From positions 38,956,557 through 39,020,556 of the forward strand of contig NC_031502.1 in assembly GCF_000237925.1 (NCBI RefSeq): DNA of 64,000 nucleotides. The letters run 5' to 3'. How positions within the stretch are numbered: the first letter of the stretch is position 1; every line of letters starts with the position of its first letter. The DNA comes from Schistosoma mansoni. Taxonomy: Eukaryota > Platyhelminthes > Trematoda > Strigeidida > Schistosomatidae. Of the stretch, positions 12,126-23,929 are shown one piece after another. The notes under the pieces are model-generated. The model saw only the letters and a list, made by a program, of their open reading frames with translations, had not been told where the DNA came from and made no database searches. The translations under genes were made by a program, and so were the position numbers.

Positions 12126-13160
12126 ATTCATTTATGTTCACATGTTGATTTTATTTATGATGAGAATGTGAGTCATCAAGTGTTCTTTATTCCAGTTTTG
12201 AAGCTCCATAATTGACGTTAATTAGACAAGTATTGGAAGCCAGCAATCACTGGACAGTTTAGCGTCATCCATAATTAGTTGCTATGATCCTTCACTTATC
12301 GTCTTCCCAGACCCACTCCAAAACGTCTCTAATTTTTTTGTCTATTAAGCACTATCCTATAATTATAGTATATTATGACGATTTGAGTAATCCTGTGGGT
12401 TTTTCCTAGGTATAAATGCTATGCAGGTTCCAATACCAGTAGACTCTCAACAGCTCTCTTCATCGAGTTTCTTTTCAGAGCCCTTCAGATAGACGTTCAT
12501 CTATATAAAGCTACCTTACAGGGTAGTTTCTCCATAGGTTAATATCACCTTGATGGTCCTCTACACTCTACAAACTCTAGGAGTAACAAAATAAACGTTC
12601 CCCATAACAGAGCATGAACCATTCACAAATGCACTGTTGACTTAAGACAAGTGAATAAACACTTCACTTTCACGTTCGTCTATCTCCTTTAATAGTGAAT
12701 GGCCCAAAGAGATCCAACCCACAATACTCAAAAAGATATTTACAGGTGTATGGCTAGTGAAATGTGATTGACCAGTGAGCATAGATGAACAGACAGATAG
12801 AATACTGACTGGTTGTTGCCTCATCTACTTGGTTACGGTAGAATACGATATACAACTAACGACACTAAAACTTGTAGACCACCCACAGTTACAAATCAGA
12901 AAGCGGAAGAAGCAAAAAAAGTTATTATTGGATAAGAATCAAAAATGTACTGAAAGATAGGTATGTTTATCGTTAATAACGTTGGTTATAACATCATTAT
13001 AATTCAGCCAACACTATTAAACATGTGACAATTGAGCTCTACTCTGGACTCAGTGATTATAAACCACTTGTAACGAGGTTAACTAAAGTATTTTTTAGTC
13101 TATAGTCTATCCATCTATCCATACTAATTCAAACTTCAACCCATTTCACAAGCAAGTGGT
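12126..13160. other. Intergenic, nothing recognised
   Basis: Lies between two convergent genes. Short open frames at 12642-12960 overlap each other on both strands and have no family resemblance; I do not call them. Confidence 0.45.
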
Positions 13161-13162
13161 CA

Positions 13163-13330
13163 TCAGGACTCAGTAGCTGAGTGGATAACGCGATGGCGTT
13201 TGGAGCGAAAGGTACTGGGTTCGGGTCTCAGAGTGAACACCAACTCTGAGATGCAGGTACATTAAGCTGACGAGTACCAAATAGGATGAAGTGCGCGTCC
13301 TGGATTCCACTGCTAGCCACTATCCATCTT
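13163..13330 (+). repeat. Sm-alpha-type SINE-like repeat with hammerhead ribozyme relic
   Basis: An A-box TAGCTGAGTGG (13174-13184) and B-box-like GGTTCGGGTCT (13218-13228) give a tRNA-type Pol III promoter. Downstream are CTGACGA (13267-13273), a stem II pair around AAATA, GAAG, the palindromic helix III TGCGCGTC and the GTC cleavage triplet (13297-13299), then CTGGATTCC. This order is that of the schistosome Sm-alpha hammerhead. Two core positions differ from the active consensus (CTGATGA, GAAA), and helix I is eroded, so the copy is predicted inactive. Confidence 0.8.
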
Positions 13331-13509
13331 TGCTTAGTAATGTACATATTTGCAAAAATGATATTAAATGTTAGTCACACAAAGTAAACAATGACTGCTA
13401 CACCTTGACTAACCACCTGTTTGAATGTTTCATAATGCTAGATGCAATGGTAATATTAATAATAATCAACATAATCCGAAAGTACTCATCTCATTCAGTA
13501 TCACATTCA

Positions 13510-13732
13510 GGTGAAGTTTTATTCTTTGAGCTGAATAGTTTGGTCGTGGAACATTCATTTTCCTTCTGAACAACATAATCAGCACAAACTTCAGGTAAAA
13601 GTGACAGAATAAACTGTGAGTCATATGTGGAGAAATTCAAACACTTTTACCTGAAGTACGTGTTGATGTTGTTCAAAAGAGCATTCAAAGCTCCATGACC
13701 AAACCATCCAACACAGAGAACAAAACTCCACC
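13510..13732. repeat. Foldback hairpin, arms about 92 nt, loop 38 nt
   Basis: 13510-13603 and 13642-13732 are imperfect inverted copies: both contain GAACAACAT and CTTCAGGTAAAAGTG in opposite orientation, as well as TTTGGTC/GACCAAA and the outer GGTG..GTTTT / AAAAC..CACC. Located just downstream of the ZMYND12 3' end, on the intergenic side. Confidence 0.8.
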
Positions 13733-13864
13733 AAAATTATCCACTTGAGTTACAAATCTCCACAATCTTAAAGCATCATTTTATTTCGTAGATTTTTCTG
13801 ACGTTTAAATTATATTATTTGTTGATTTTAAGCAGTATAGAAACAAATAGAAGAAAAATATTCT

Positions 13865-13870
13865 TTTATT
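13865..13870 (-). terminator. Candidate polyadenylation signal of ZMYND12
   Basis: AATAAA on the minus strand, about 100 nt downstream of the stop at 13973-13975. Position is plausible, but the hexamer is common in AT-rich DNA. Confidence 0.4.
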
Positions 13871-13972
13871 TCTGTTTATAAAATTAATCATGAAGAGACG
13901 GACAAATAAATTTTTCTAAGGAAAAAGAAGCAGCAATTTCTGTCTGAAATAATTTTTGTGCAATTTGTTAAA

Positions 13973-16900
13973 TTATTTTTTTTCACCTAAAGCACGTTCC
14001 ATCAAATTGATATTCGCTGTGATTTTTGGATGTTGTACCATAAATTCAGCTGCAACTTTGGCTTCGATTAAATATTGTATAGACTTGTAAGTAAAGAAAT
14101 AAAATGTGCGAAATCAATAATAAATAATAGTGCAAAAAATTATGCGACAGTAATTCTTTTTGGTAATTTAATTTATATAGCTTTGTTTTGATAAAAATTC
14201 AAATGCACATTTAGTAGAATTTTGAAGATATCCCTTGAACATCCTAAGTTTAAATATTTTATAAGTAGTTTGACAATGCGTTGAAATCATGAACCGATTA
14301 ATACTAGACCACCATTAAAGACCTGGAAGCATTAGATGACTGTTTAGTTCAAGTATGGGATTCTTCAGCAGTGAGCATCCACGACCCCGCAAGCTGGATT
14401 AAAATACTGAACTTTCAGTCTTGTGCGAACGCGAAATTCAACAACCTCCACAACTTCATACTGAAAATTACTATGTGTTCACCTTTGAAAGGTGATTTTC
14501 GAGGTTATGGTGAGAAGCTATCATCAGTGAAGTTTAACCGTATCGGGTGTGAGACAGTTAGCCACTGAAAACAATGGAAGATGGTCGCAGGGTCGTGAAT
14601 GCGCACTGCTGAGGAGTCCCATATTAGGACCAAACGGCAGTCTAGTGTTTTCAGGTCTTGAATGTTCTAAGATTGATTGGTTCATGATTTCAATGCAATC
14701 AAAAATTTCCATAACTCTATACTGAAAGTTTGACATTGTTCTACTTTGTTATTAATGTACTACTTTTAAGATGCCTATAGTGCAATAATCATATATTTTT
14801 GACACAATTTTGACTTATTAAGTTCGCTGATATTAATTCAAATGCAAACTTTCTGTGCACAACGTTTTATTAAAAATAAACAAATCTGCCATGTGTATTT
14901 TTTGTAATCGAATAACAGAATCTAAGTAACTACATTTTTTGATAGTGCCTCATCGTTTTACGACTACTTATACTTAAATATCAATAGAAGTTTGCCTATT
15001 TATGTTTAGACAATATAAACTAGTTACTTTGTCTAAACATAGTAGGAAAACCATCATATATTTAAACAGGGTAACTTACATACGTCACTTCTAATATTTC
15101 ATTAACGTGTCCCAATATATCTTCATTCAAAAAAAATTAAGGGTTCCAGTAGCGTTATTTCTGCATACATCAGGTATAAATATGCTACAATAACTGGTGG
15201 AAAATTAATTTCCATTTTAATATTCACATACCTGAGACCACAAATATGTGTCAGTCTCTTTTTTCATGGTACCCTAATCCTTATTACAACGCACTACATT
15301 TGAGGCTTTCGTCTATTTCACTACGTTATTACATCGTTTTTCAGCTCTTTGCTAGAGTATAACTTAATTCCTTAGTTAGCTTACAATAAATCATGTTATT
15401 TTTAGTTAACATTCAGTTTTTCTCATGTGTTTCAATACGTTAACTACTTAATCTCACTAATATTAAAGTGACTCAAAAAATCACTTTGAATATCTAAGCA
15501 GTATTTATCAAGGAATTTGCATTTTGAAAGGATAACTGTAGAACACCTAAGTTACAGATTGATTTGAATGAAATTACTAGTCTAAAATCTCCTAGATAGA
15601 GTTTAGTATGACATCCATATTATTTACAATTAACTAATAAACCTGTGTAAGAGTCTCTAACAACATTTTACGAGATTAAGGTCAAAATATCTACATGAAT
15701 TCTTGATATACATACTAGAAAGTACATAAGAAACTTTAGAGAATAGTTTAAAATCTGATTCTATTTTAAAAACTATTAAATGCTTACTTCTTGTTTTCTT
15801 TCTAAAATATAGTTTAGCATTGACAAAGTCAAATACAATTGAACTTTTGGATCTGGTTTGGCTGGATTACAAGTAATTGCATCGGGCTCATTTTCATTGA
15901 TACGCTGATTACGATACTTCTCAATTGCATACAGCATTTTTTCAGCTTCAGCCTTTTGTGCATCATCTGTTAATTATAATCAGTATATTTTTTTATTCAA
16001 AAAAGATACAATAATAAGATGTCTCATTAGTTGGGTACACACAAAGAGATCAATTCTAGTCTTAAATACTTAGTCTACTCGAACCGGTTTTTTTTAGCGA
16101 GTTGGTTTTCTACGGGATGGGGTCGCTAACCCAATGCCCAACCCTCCTCCTTTACCCGGGCTTGGGACCGGCAGTAGCCCCCGGAGGCGCTACAGGCGGC
16201 TCTTCTAGAAGTAGCTTGTAGAATTATTTAAAAGGTTTGACAGTTCGATTATGAAGGAATACGATTACTAAAATCACCATCCTAAAACTGATCCTTGCAG
16301 TTCTATATTCTATCTTGATCTTACAATTAAAACATCTTTCTAATTTTATAAGTTATTACTTCATTTTTCTCCTTATTCACTTTCGCCTAATATTTGTGAA
16401 GTAGACATTTATCATTCATGAATGATTTGTTTTTAAGTTACTGTTTTGGATTATCATTTAAACTATCAAGCAACTTCTCTAATCACTGTAAAACATTTCC
16501 AATTACCTTTTTACTAACCCAATATCATTCTATTTTATTAGACTTATTTATGATATGAAAATATAAATACGATTATATCGTTTAAGTAAATGATTTTTTT
16601 CGCAGTACAATATATCCATCATTTCACGTTTAAAGATAATTTATAACAAGCTCGTACAAGAAATGTTGCGATATTGTACTCATTGGCGAAGGATATTAGG
16701 AACCCTGAAGAATCTGATGTTTTCTAAGGTGTTCCAGTCACATATGATCGAGTAATTGAAAATAACATTACGGGACTGAATAAATCATGGCTAACTACAT
16801 TAAAGAACTGAAATAGGTGAACTAATCACACAGTGAGTAGTAAATAACATCATATATAGTACTTAACGTTACGATTAATTTTGTTGTGAAAACAGTCGCG

Positions 16901-19900
16901 GAGATGTCACGTTAACAATAATCCTCTTTATTTGTTATTGAATAAATGAGGCAAGAAAAATGGATCCTACAATATCACAAGACAAGTTCTACAATGACAT
17001 TCCTTCACTATATCAATAAGTAAAACTGACAATTTACGGAGTTTCGGAAGAAAAGGAGAAACGACAGAGGAGTGATCACTATTAGATATTGTGTACTCTA
17101 CTGCTAAGTACACAGGGCAGAAATAATAATAGACTTTAAACAGTGAATGAGTTTTTTTTAAAAAAATAAACGACATTATGTCTGCTATATTTTAATTAAA
17201 ACCTTTTATCGAGTCGACAGTTCTTGAAGTGATATAATACAAACTATCGAATACACGCAGAATATAAAACGAGACGTCTATCATGATTAGTAAATTGGAA
17301 GTAACTTGTGCGAATGTCAACGCACTTTTCAGGTAAAAAAAGAAACTGAGAAGCACTAATGGCTAGTAAGTTGTGGAAGCATGCACTGTAAATTCGCGTG
17401 AATGAGTCACTAGAACATGGGAACTACATAATATTGTTATTCCACCCCTTATCTTTTATAAGATAGTAAGTTTGTGCTAATAAAAAAGTCCATTACATTC
17501 TTGACTTTACTATATGACAGAATCTATAATACAACGAAAGTTGTTTGTTTAATCATAACAAAGTGTAATTAGCCACTAAGACAGCCAATTATGATTTACA
17601 GGTTCTCGAAACCCAATATAGATCAAAGGGTTTAGGCAAAATACATAGAGAACAGTAACATAAGAACATATCCACAAAAAGTTTACATACATTTCCCAGA
17701 GGAATGTGATTTGATGAAAATAATAAGAAAAAATACGAAAATCTGATGCCAGAGGAAGGTGATAAATTGCCAGATTAATTGTGGACAGATCATCAGTTCG
17801 AAATATCAACAACAGCAACAGCTTGAGCTCTTGATTCTTTATGATATTAGCTTAACTATAATAATACAATTTTAGGAAATTTTCGAGTAATTTCTTAGGT
17901 TCTGTACAATGGAGTTCATTTAAAACACAAAACCTACATATAAAGTACTCCAGAAGTAGACAATAGCAATCCCTCGAATTTCCTAGAAACTTTCTGTACA
18001 GTAGACCTTACAATCTGCAACACTCAAAAAAGTTGGTTTTGATATCAGAACTAAGTACGTGTGGTATTTGTACTAACTAATTATTCCTCTGTACTTGACT
18101 GTGAGCTTCTTACGAATTCTAAATACGTCCAGTTATGTTCATCTAGTTCTACCTGCCTTAAATTGCACTATTTCGGGAATTCTTAGTTAGCTAATCAACT
18201 TCGAATCCTGAAGGAAAACGGCAAAGAATGAGGCCAAAGAACACATTGCATCAAAACTTGGAAGCAGACATCAAAAGGATGAATAGCGACTAGAAACAAC
18301 TGGAATGGTTTGCTCAAAACAGAGTTCGAAGGAGAACGCTGGTGGGCGGCCTATTCTCCTCAATGAAGAGTAACAGACGTAAGTAAGCAGTTACCAAATC
18401 AATCTGAATACTTCTAACAATCATAGTAAGGTATTGTTAAACATGCTATTACCTAAGGTTTGTTTAGCTTCTTCAGTAATCTCCACCATAACAGCACCAA
18501 CGTCTTCAGAGGATACAGGTTTGAATAACAAGCTTTCTACTAATTCCCTTAAATGTTTGGCCCATATATTAACTACACGTATATACAGATTGTCAACCAC
18601 TTGAGCTTTTGATAAAGGCGGTTGAATGCAAAACTCTGAATTTGTTGAAAAACTGACGTTTGATTTCATTTCCCTTTCATAAATCAATGGACCGTAAGAC
18701 TTATTTAGTTTAATTATTTCTGAAATTTCTGGAGTAACTGAGGGATACACAAATTCAGCTGACTTTTCTGGAAAGTTTTGATCATGAGAACCTTTGTTGC
18801 CATTGGCTTTATACATTGCATAAAACACTTCAGCCATTTGAAAATAACCACCAGCTGTACGTATATGATCGGTGCCATATTCAAGGGATGCATAAAATAT
18901 CTAAAAATAGGATATAATAATGTGAGACGCAATATTGAGAAATGAGTAGATACCAAATAAAGTTATAGGACGTAAAATACGAGAAATATACTAAAGTGTA
19001 AATCAGTGAAGCAAGGTTCTAGACAGTACTTATCAGGAAATGAAAGCGATTTGTTACTGATTGTAGTTTGCAAAACTTGGTAGCATCAATGACCAGCGTT
19101 TCACTGTACCCTAAGTTTTCTTCTACCTGGGTCCACAATTGATAACTACTGATACTTACCAAACAGTTTGTGGTGTTTTATTGTAGGCTGAATGGTATAT
19201 TGATGACGATAATTTTAGATAACATGACGTATATCCATTTAACTAGTGAAATGCTTTTACCAACCCCAGTTCTTTTACCCTGATTAAAAAATTATCCCAT
19301 TATTTTAACTTTTACTTCCCATAACTTGTCGCCTTAGTTTAAAATGTACGTAGAAGCATACCTACACATATATTTGACAATACGGAAATATTCAATAATT
19401 TTAAGAAAGGATAAAGAGCTTAGTAGACTCACATCTTTCGCCAAACACTCCAATGCTAGTTCATAATTACATTTAGCAGCATATAACAAACCAAGTTTAC
19501 GATGTAACTGTGATTGTATACTATTTGAGCATTCATGTTGTGCTTTAAGTACTATCCACTGAGCTTGTGCAAGGTAAGTCTCAGCTTGATTCAGTTTCCC
19601 AAGACCTAGATAGTGAAAATAGTAATCAAGCTAATACGCATATTATTTATTAATTCTCAATGATCACGTTTTGCAGTCATTATTTCTTCCAACTTACTCA
19701 AAAAACTGATCTAAAATACACCAAGAACTAGAACGTGTATAGCCATAAGAGATAGATTGCTGGTAAACAACTAAAACAGGAAACTAGAAACCGAAACACC
19801 TACACTAGCTATATTGAAGGGATGAAGAGAAAGTTTGTAATGATCCATCAACAAGTAATAAACAAGTACAAAATGCTGACAAAAGCTACGTATTCGAACT

Positions 19901-21944
19901 CATGTGGCTGTGTTTAGGGGGGCGCATTCCCCTTCAAATTGAAGCTTTAAAGGTTTCTACAAATAGATTTGCATTTACCAGTTTTGTAAGATATTTATAT
20001 AGAAGTTATATTTAATCGTACTTAGAAGTCTTCTGATAAGGTTGGAATACAAATGAAAGATCACAGGTTCTGTGGATTTAAAATCCTCACTTATTAAATG
20101 TAAGTTGTTGCTTCAGAACCAGTCACCGGGACTGTTTGATTTGGGAAAGTGGAGTGGTTCAGTAAGATCCAAACTCTATCTGTGTGCGGATCATCATCAA
20201 TCCTGATTAGCAACAAAATTTTGGGAATGATAAGTCTTTTCTGGCATTAGCCAAATCTCATCACCAGTAGCCTCGGTTCGATTCCTCAAAGCTAATCAAA
20301 GAGCTAACACAATGCTAAGTAGTAGTATGAGGTAGCATCTGAGGCCCCAGCAATTTTGTGACCTTTGCATTACAATAAAGAACGAATTTTAAAGAAGATT
20401 CATATGTGCAACCACCTGACTGTGTTTATAGGCGAATATCGAAATACTAGAGATTTAATAAAAAAGTGTAAGTTGGAAACACATTCAAGAATTTTGAGCA
20501 TAATAACCTTTCATACTTCTTTGGAAAGTATTTGACCAATAATTCAACTACTTACCAATACATGATTCCGCAAGAACTAGATAGGGTGATACTAATTCAA
20601 CACAAGCTATTCCATATGCGCGCACTGCAAACTTCAAACATTGTAAAGCAGCTGGTAGGGCTTCCTCTGATTTTCCTTCAAACAAAAGTTTCTGAGCCTC
20701 CAGCTGAGTAAGCCGGACCAGATCAAGCTGCATAAATTGGATAACACGAAACATTTGAACCAATAAACCAAGTTTCGAAGCTCACTCTAAATTTAAAACG
20801 ACATACTTCAATATATTTGAGATACAATAGCGAAATTAAATAACTACTCTCAAGGTTCACTAATGTATGACATAGGGAAACTCTTATTTCTGACTACTTA
20901 AACAAACGCCGAAACGATTTTTGAAGTAAACTACTTAAAAGTAACTTTTAATGGGTTACAACTATGAAGAAGTGTCATTTAAAGTGAAATTCGAACAAGC
21001 CAATGGATAGTTATAGAAATAAAGCGAAATCAAGGTTGTCTTATAAGAAATGAGCTAGGTAATATTCGACCTTCAGGAATTATAGATTAGTCACTTACAA
21101 TATATGTTTAACGATTTGTGTCGGGCTCCATTTTCCTCATCGACTGATCAACGACTTGGACACCCCACCCAAACATGTAACATAAGCCTCACTAGTGAAC
21201 ACTTTTAAAGGGAAACTGGATTTTCCCTGGAAAATATAACACGAGGATTAATACTAGTTAACCGACCTACTATCTTTATTATTGAAGGCTAAATGTGCAA
21301 CGAAACTAGTGAACTCAATATGCACCCATTGAGTTGCAGATGGACAACTGCTATGAAACATGTATCCCATAATAATTGTCTAGTTAGAGTCATCATAAAA
21401 AATGACCCTAGGCTCAAATGTCATGAGAAAATTGTCTCAATAGGCAAGTGACAAACTGTGTACAATCTTAGGATATTGAAATATAGTACTAATAAAATAC
21501 AAACAAAGTATATTTTGTACTCAGGCCCACCACTAAGATGTTTTACCTTGGTAACCATATCGCCTATCCCCCTGTATCAAAAGTATGATAGGGGCTTCTC
21601 ACCAAGCATAAGTATACATGTGCAATGTAGGTGCACTTACATTTTTGTTTTGAAGTTCTTCACTTTTCTTCTCACGCTTGTCCTTTGATACAAATCCTTT
21701 AGATTCTCGAAACGATATTAAATCCAAACATATCTTTTTATGAATTCCTACCCAATCAATTTTTTGATGCTCTATTCCACTAGAAATATAATGCATTCAT
21801 ATGATAGTGGTCAAACCAATAATACGTGATCCGGCACACCCCACATTTTAAGTAGGCTGGTTTAGAGCATACTTCACAACTATGTTCCACACCTTTTGGG
21901 TTTGCAAGAGGATAAAACGGAAAAGCTGCTGGGAGGTGTCTCAT
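13973..21944 (-). CDS. ZMYND12: ZMYND12 homologue: MYND zinc finger and TPR-like repeat protein, complete
   Basis: Homologue of ZMYND12 (also TTC42), a protein associated with sperm flagella and cilia in animals. Exons, 5' to 3': 21944-21817, 21779-21641, 20727-20556, 19605-19433, 18900-18453, 15966-15788, 14083-13973; total 449 residues against about 365 in human. All introns are GT..AG and phases agree. Residues 23-60 form the MYND finger: C23xxC26, C34xxC37, C43, H47 (histidine also in human ZMYND12), H56, C60. The next part has the family landmarks LLFEGKSEEALPAALQCLKF, VELVSPYLVLAES, the TPR-like AETYLAQAQWIVLK and HIRTAGGYFQMAEVFY. The extra length lies mainly in exon 5, which has a serine/lysine-rich insertion. 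The start ATG is followed by FYPLANPKG, close to the human N-terminus. Intron 1 is only 37 bp. Introns 5 and later contain LINE debris. Confidence 0.92.
14280..14716. repeat. Inverted pair of hammerhead-like repeats with common spacer (unit III)
   Basis: Left arm in minus orientation from 14280, right arm in plus orientation from about 14586 (CTGAGGAGTCCC at about 14610, then GGAC, CAAA, CGGCAGTC). Spacer has GGTGAGAAGC and CAGTGAAGTT. The flanks AGTTTGACAATG (14267-14278) and AGTTTGACATTG (14727-14738) look like a target-site duplication with one difference. Lies in the intron between the last two exons of ZMYND12. The outer left TIR seen in unit II is missing here. Confidence 0.65.
14740..15787 (-). 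other. ZMYND12 last intron, remainder
   Basis: AT-rich; nothing recognised. Confidence 0.5.
16095..16215 (-). mobile_element. Fragment of SR2-like LINE 5' UTR
   Basis: GC-rich island in AT-rich intron. On the minus strand it has GGGGGCTACTGCCGG, GGAGGAGGGTTGGGCA and CCCCATCCCGTAGAA, which match the leader of the SR2-like LINE at 55305-55375. Lies in ZMYND12 intron 5. Confidence 0.65.
16216..18200 (-). other. ZMYND12 intron 5, no feature recognised
   Basis: The open frames at 16967-17176 and 17576-17818 lack coding character and any resemblance to a known family. Confidence 0.45.
18205..18390 (+). mobile_element. SR2-like LINE 3' end fragment
   Basis: Plus-strand remnant of the ORF2 C-terminus (IKRMNSD, then a VRRRTLVGGL-type motif in place of the usual GWRMLV) ending AGTAACAGACGTAAGTAAG, the same 3' end as at 58270-58296. 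Inside ZMYND12 intron 5, antisense to the gene. Confidence 0.7.
18901..21640 (-). other. ZMYND12 introns 2-4 without recognised elements
   Basis: Covers the non-exonic parts of 18901-19432, 19606-20555 and 20728-21640. I see no identifiable repeat or RNA gene. Confidence 0.45.
21780..21816 (-). other. 37-bp micro-intron in ZMYND12
   Basis: Minus-strand GTTTGA...TTTCTAG. Removing it restores the MYND motif across codon TG|T (C43). Reading through would place about 12 residues inside the finger. Confidence 0.85.
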
Positions 21945-22080
21945 AATTGCGTGTAACGTTCAGCTTTTAATAGGTCTGTGTTCAACCTAAAGGTAACTTG
22001 CAGGCTGGAGAAGTATGAACAGTATATAGGAGGATTTGAAAGAGAAAAAAACAAGACAAAAATTGAGCCAAAAACTCAGT

Positions 22081-22140
22081 GAGCACATCACAGGCCACCA
22101 AGCCTCCTGTCCTTTCCAAACTGAAACTGAAACTGAGCGA
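22081..22140 (+). mobile_element. CR1-like LINE 3' tail
   Basis: Segment ACCAAGCCTCCTGTCC...CTGAAACTGAAACTGAG, the same 3' end as at 22984-23036 and 27028-27072. Confidence 0.65.
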
Positions 22141-22284
22141 CTGGTCAAAATTAAACTGACCAATACGAGAATTTAAAACGTTATTGCGGACAGCCCATTC
22201 CGAAAACTCATGGTTTCCATTACATTTTTGGTTGAATGATGGTTTTCTTGTGGAATGAATTGTTAAGGTCAGTATATTCACGTT

Positions 22285-22480
22285 AGCAGAGTTAAGGGTA
22301 GGAGCTAGTTTTTAGTAGTTTTAGGATTAAGAGCCAGGGCTAAAAGTATTAGTGTTTAGAGTATTAAGGTAAACAGTTAGGATTGCGTTTTAAGGTTAGC
22401 AGCTGGCATTTTCAGTATTTGAGGTTGAGGTAGACCGGTTCTAGGATTAGGAGTTGGGTCTTAAAAGATATAGAGTCCAA
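22285..22480 (+). repeat. Degenerate TTAGG-rich minisatellite-like stretch
   Basis: Recurrent, irregular TTAGGATTAAGAGCCAGGG-like units (GTTAAGGGTAGGAGCTAG, TTTTAGGATTAAGAGCCAGG, GTTAGGATTG, CTAGGATTAGGAGTTGGG). Likely a decayed short tandem repeat. Confidence 0.5.
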
Positions 22481-22639
22481 AATTAGTCCATCCTGACTAT
22501 AGAACCATGATATCCAGTCAGAAAAACCGACACTTAACATTGGCAATTTTAAATTTTGCAATGCCTTAATCTCAAGGCCTCTAGCCAGAATCTATTTGTG
22601 TACTAAGGGGGAGCGTGCATAGCACATTGAGAAGAGCTG

Positions 22640-23036
22640 AAGAAAAGAACAAAAGAAGGTACTAGACTGACCAAGCTAAACCTATTCCCGCTGTCATATA
22701 GAAGGATCAGAGGCGACTTGATTACAGTTTTCAAATTGCTTAGTGATAAATTTGCACCTGATATGCCCTCATTTTTCTTGTCTTCCAAAACAGAAAATCT
22801 ACGAGGACACTCCAAAAAAGTTCACAAGCCCAGAACGAATTACTTGTCAGCTGACTACCGACTTTCCCATCGAATCATCAACGAGTGGAATTCATTACCT
22901 CAGCACGTGGTTGAGGCTCCATCCATCCACTCCTTCAAAAGAAAGTTGGATCAGCTGAGAGATCATCATTGCCAGGACTAACACAGGCCATCAAGCCTCC
23001 TGTCCTTTCCAAACTGAAACTGAAACTGAAAAGGTA
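22640..23036 (+). mobile_element. CR1/SR1-like LINE 3' end (ORF2 C-terminus)
   Basis: Open frame 22718-22981 gives the conserved end of the schistosome CR1-like ORF2: DLITVFKLLSDKFAPDM, KPRTNYLSADYRLSHR, NEWNSLPQHVVEAPS and FKRKLDQL, then stop, followed by the CTGAAACTGAAACTG tail. Upstream part is frameshifted (LSYRRIRGD). 5'-truncated. Confidence 0.8.
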
Positions 23037-23929
23037 GATCGACTGCCCAGAAAGAACACAAAATACATTCACACTTAATAAGAAAAGCAATAAGAAATAA
23101 ATCGCAACGAAACATGCCACGGGTTAAGATAAATTTGAAATCAAAACGGAGTAGGTAATTTGATGCGCTAGAATGAGTCAATTTTAAAAAACCTACCGTG
23201 AGTTGCCATAGCTACCACCTAGTTACCTGAACAAGTTTTAATTTTTGTCAATGCCAGCACAGTAATTGTGTTTTTTGATCGTGCAACATGTTCAGAAGCG
23301 TAATTAGGAACCTAACTACCTGTATTGGTTAAAAAAACCGAAATTAAAAGCTCTATGATTCTTTAACAATTACGTTGATCCCATTAGTTTTACTGGACAC
23401 ACACCAGATAAAGACGCTAGATCACGCATCCGCACCAGACCACGAGTGGATACGCTGTTCTACGCATCCATTGCAACTGCCAGCCATATAAGACCAAACG
23501 CTTCTCGACATATCGATAACCTGCCAAACATATTTTCGAACTCCTTCATTTCTGACGTCTTATTTGACTGAGTTATCATACGTCGATTAAAATGGTGTTA
23601 CGGGTAAATGCATTGTCAAACCCTTAATATCTGCAGTATCTTCAACTGGAACTCGTCACCTCAACACGTGAAGGAATTTCCACCTACCAGCGCTGGAATA
23701 ATAATGTTTGGGAAATTCCACCATTATAAATATCGATTGCTTATATCACCTTAATTTTCATGTTAAATCGAAATGTTGGCCAACAATCATAACCAATAAT
23801 TGTTTTAAACGGAATAATATATTGGAAAGCAAAATATGAATGAAGAACAACCATCTTTAAAAGTTCTTGCATGCACTGCCATGAATAACTTGTTTTTATA
23901 AACACGAAATCAACTAAATGTCTGGATCT

